Assembly: GCA_011525845.1 (NCBI GenBank)
Contig: WYBP01000002.1
Coordinates: 90,178 to 154,177, forward strand
Source: Gemmatimonadaceae bacterium
GTDB taxonomy: Bacteria > Gemmatimonadota > Gemmatimonadetes > Gemmatimonadales > Gemmatimonadaceae
Direction of reading: 5' to 3'
DNA length: 64,000 bases
The notes below the pieces were generated by a model. That model was not told where the DNA came from, ran no database searches, and worked only from the letters and a program-made list of their open reading frames with translations. Both the position numbers and the translations under genes were made by a program. Below are positions 63,401 to 64,000 of the stretch, one piece after another. Position 1 is the stretch's first letter; the number at the start of each line of letters is the position of its first letter.

Positions 63401-64000
63401 CCTCCGCGAGCTTCGACATCGACAGCGCGCGCGTGACCGTGAACCCGCCGCCGACGAGTACCTTCAGCCTCGGCCCGAACGTCGGCGCCGGGCTGGTGCG
63501 GCAAGCGACGTTCTTCCTTGGTGCCCCGTCTCCCGCGGGGGGCACGGTGGTCACGCTCCAGTCATCGGACGACACGCGGCTCGTCGTCGCGCCGAACGCC
63601 GTGACGGTCGGCGCAGGGAGCGCACAGATCACCATCCCCCCGGGGAGCTCGGCCGCGAGCTTCTGGTACGCCGGCATCGAGGGGCAGGGCGGCACCACCG
63701 CGGTGCTCAGCGCGAGCGTTCCCCAGTACCAGGCACCCACGCCGGTGACGATCACGATCAACCCGCTGGGGGTCGAGGCCTCCGGCACGACGAGTCTCAC
63801 CACGCTCGGCGGGGACGGGTCGGGGGTGGTCTTCCTCGGTGAGCTCACGGGCACGGCGCCGAACCAGTCGGTGAACACCGAGTCGGCGATCCGCTTCGGT
63901 GGGCAGGCGGTGACGGTCACGCTGACGAGCACGACGCCGACGGTGGCGGTGCCGGTGGTGGCGGGCACGGCGGCCTCGCCACGCACGGTGACGATCGACC
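57442..64000 (+). CDS. Lipoprotein of BIG2, BIG1 and BACON-like Ig repeats (3' partial)
   Basis: At least 2186 residues; the frame is open at the right edge. The ATG shares one base with the previous stop. A lipobox GLLAC puts the lipid cysteine at residue 26. Two BIG2-type units are clear (LDPAIATVDAAGLVTAVGGG and LDPSFATVNGTGLVTAVAPG) near the start, with an invasin-like BIG1 unit between. Then a ~245-residue module opening LGADxxHPAGLQ occurs four times, with a ~107-residue BACON-like domain after copies one and three. More Ig-like units follow. It is the surface or periplasmic end of the operon; no enzyme motif was seen. Confidence 0.82.
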   Translation, partial: MSARRRSPAWRTRVGSLVFVAGLLACNGIITGPDAGSEARPRSMRVAPAQLVLSLGTTGQVTASLFTAAGSAAEPELGVPLTYTSLDPAIATVDAAGLVTAVGGGNTMVRAAYGALSLGVPVTVNAVAPRVEVVSGDAQTGQQGAALASPIVVRVIGGTGAPVQGVTVDFAVQSGGGLLSAATATTDAAGQASVSWTLGAPLGTQIAAASATGYATALVNATAVPSTQVARVAVTPQVATLTAPGQTVQLSAEAFNPFNGSIPGATFTWASLDPSFATVNGTGLVTAVAPGAARITASVGAISDGATITVSPPPATPKLQLGADRAHPAGLQAARSVALPAAVASAVGVTIRSLDAARLLVVANGVGIGGSSMFTYVAAGSTTVDYWVHGVEGTAGTTATIVAEATGYEPDTMVVTLARPGFSLSRTSAGDVPATGGVDPVMVLTVGEVVGGAVVPMPVRLGGAVPTFTLTSDAPGVAQLRHVASAQTIGADQGPAAQVTFGVATGQSASADGQTAGVPASVQLTRMGSAGAVQVTAAGPGEYDVIAGAVQFQVVAGPTPVIAASPSTLSFSAVSGGASPAAQNVSVTNGGTGTLSGLSTGVSYGAGASGWLTASLSATTAPATLQVTPVLGSLTAGTYGATITISSSVSGVAPLTVGVTFVVAPPPVPGRLSLGADIAHPAGLQDERTLVLLDAAPGAMAVTLRTLDPSVILLAPDSATVGQGSLAVGVAAGATSVRFWLQGLEGTVGSEVTLIAEATGYDPDTIVVTIAQPAARLTLVGPNTLPASGGADPVLQVAVGANEAGGFRPMAVRAGGVAPEFDVFANDQARATLTFRATAATIGADQLAQVCVFFQLRAGFRATTLPDATLGVPASLSVIRTGVAGTASFSLVSVGDVYQLVGGSLTLTLTPVATPKLALGADRTHPAGLQAERTLDLPAAVPSALSVTLRSLDPSAVLVSTRGDVVGTAQATGQVDAGASAISYWLHGVEGASLEQALVVAEAAGYEPDTMLVSVVRPSFGLERTGPASVPASGGADPAMVLFVGLDDGNESVEQMAVRVGGTAPTFSLTSDTPSLALVRFDAGAATIGASQGPAAQVTFSLAPGRSQTSDGFSTPEPANLFLVRSGTAGTLVVSALGPSEYDPAPPSVLYTLTAPAVPAIGVSPSAVGFTVVAGASPAPQQLSVSNTGGGTLSGLTADVAYGAGASDWIALTLGGTTAPASLTLAPATSTLPAGTYEATVTVSSSIAGVAPVDVPVTLTITAPVLPKLSLGPDLTHPAGLQRRLDGAFPAAIAADTFVTLLTLDASVVLLALDNETIGRDTIVSDALAGAATFRWWLQGVEGAVGSTMVVASAPGYEPDTIEVTLTRPRFALTRVGPASVPAVGGADPALVLSVGAEPTPGTFVPMEVSRSAGGAAFTITSGSPAVAGVSFFSSAYTVEPDQGPADAITFTLRYGRDSTFYRDPANGDFSTLRLARSGTTGAVTLTATGPAGYDAFQPTATFTLAAAAATEILKVSGDGQSGEVRSTLPVPHVVRIVDGNGNGVAGAALTWRVLWGGGEREVVNAVTDASGFASYTLTLPRLAFDVTVEAIATGLTGSPQSFLTTVFPSPPAQLAFTLNTGGGALGRPITPGWTVVARDTIGNLTPSFTGPIEVALTNGPPAAVLGGTTTRNAVSGSATFGDLTVDTENASWVLVASAPGMTSAASAAFSVTAPSIALALVNTPIVGVNGTATVRATLAQPALAGGVNVTLVSGDVNRATVNAPATVFVAAGASTADFTVTGISTGGVTLTATAAGYANGTLDVTVSTNTISVPLQLNVPYTRTASLPITLTQAAPAGGVTITVSSQDPSIVGVQTPNVFIAAGGFSGNAQLEGLQLGQVAVTATGPNLATGTSSVRVTAALDILEDNISINAGFSTATITTRLLSGGTVFPAPAGGIPLTFTSRNAACLAAPAPISVPAGLNSVATQAAYGGSAVTPCTTYLIVSSASFDIDSARVTVNPPPTSTFSLGPNVGAGLVRQATFFLGAPSPAGGTVVTLQSSDDTRLVVAPNAVTVGAGSAQITIPPGSSAASFWYAGIEGQGGTTAVLSASVPQYQAPTPVTITINPLGVEASGTTSLTTLGGDGSGVVFLGELTGTAPNQSVNTESAIRFGGQAVTVTLTSTTPTVAVPVVAGTAASPRTVTID
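58420..61996 (+). repeat. Modular repeats in the Ig-repeat lipoprotein
   Basis: The HPAGLQ motif occurs at nt 58420, 59479, 60214 and 61270. The spacings are 353, 245 and 352 codons. The longer gaps contain the inserted BACON-like domain. The order is therefore long-short-long, which points to duplication of a two-part unit rather than single-domain expansion. The right edge is approximate. Confidence 0.8.

Noticed and set aside
57844..63504. Long minus-strand frame opposite the Ig-repeat lipoprotein
   Set aside because: Composition is Arg/Gly/Asp-rich with no domain. The plus-strand frame has a lipobox and Ig repeats and stays open to the window end.

Overview
The window is GC-rich (about 70% by eye), densely coded bacterial DNA. 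Gene content, the large RpoB insertion, FCB-style secreted Ig/FN3 proteins and a SARP-TPR regulator fit Gemmatimonadota or a close FCB relative. This placement is an inference, because the window has no rRNA or species marker. No insertion sequence, prophage, integrase or CRISPR array was seen.

Layout. (1) 1-7585: end of a BatA-like membrane protein coupled to a DUF4175-type giant membrane protein, an APC amino-acid permease, a small coiled-coil membrane protein and a divergent-sequence ArgJ on the minus strand. (2) 7783-14850: a Spy/CpxP-like RG-tailed exported protein, a YIP1-family protein, then a tight minus-strand operon (TPR protein, transglutaminase, ABC ATPase, ABC permease, ArgA-like GNAT). 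(3) 15045-24623: uvrA, a small minus-strand ORF, two-subunit serine dehydratase, a YbjN-like/PspA/AI-2E-type cluster that looks like an envelope-stress unit, a degenerate ABC ATPase and cysS. (4) 24624-37746: the translation/transcription superoperon: tRNA-Thr, tRNA-Tyr, tRNA-Gly, tRNA-Thr, then rpmG-secE-nusG, rplK-rplA-rplJ-rplL and rpoB-rpoC, with recognisable promoters and hairpins. The tRNA order matches the E. coli thrU-tyrU-glyT-thrT cluster, but tuf is absent from its usual place.

(5) 37893-64000: the accessory part and the most interesting region. A membrane-anchored SARP-type regulator is divergent from a row of five overlapping genes that runs off the window. They encode a ~4,000-residue exported protein (TANFOR-like start, two ~737-residue super-repeats, helical stalk, Ig/FN3 tail), an FN3 array, a TPR-like exported protein, a probable outer-membrane beta-barrel, and a lipoprotein of Ig-like (BIG/BACON-like) repeats. 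All five carry export signals and adjacent genes overlap by 1-4 bases, so they are probably made together as a cell-surface assembly. Its function is unknown.

A second unexplained layer is a family of intergenic 7-bp tandem arrays (consensus about GATGKGA) that begin 6-8 bases after the ends of tRNA-Tyr, tRNA-Gly, nusG and rpoC and also flank uvrA, twice as facing pairs. Several genes also carry a TAnnnT box 5-6 bases before the start codon, suggesting leaderless transcripts.
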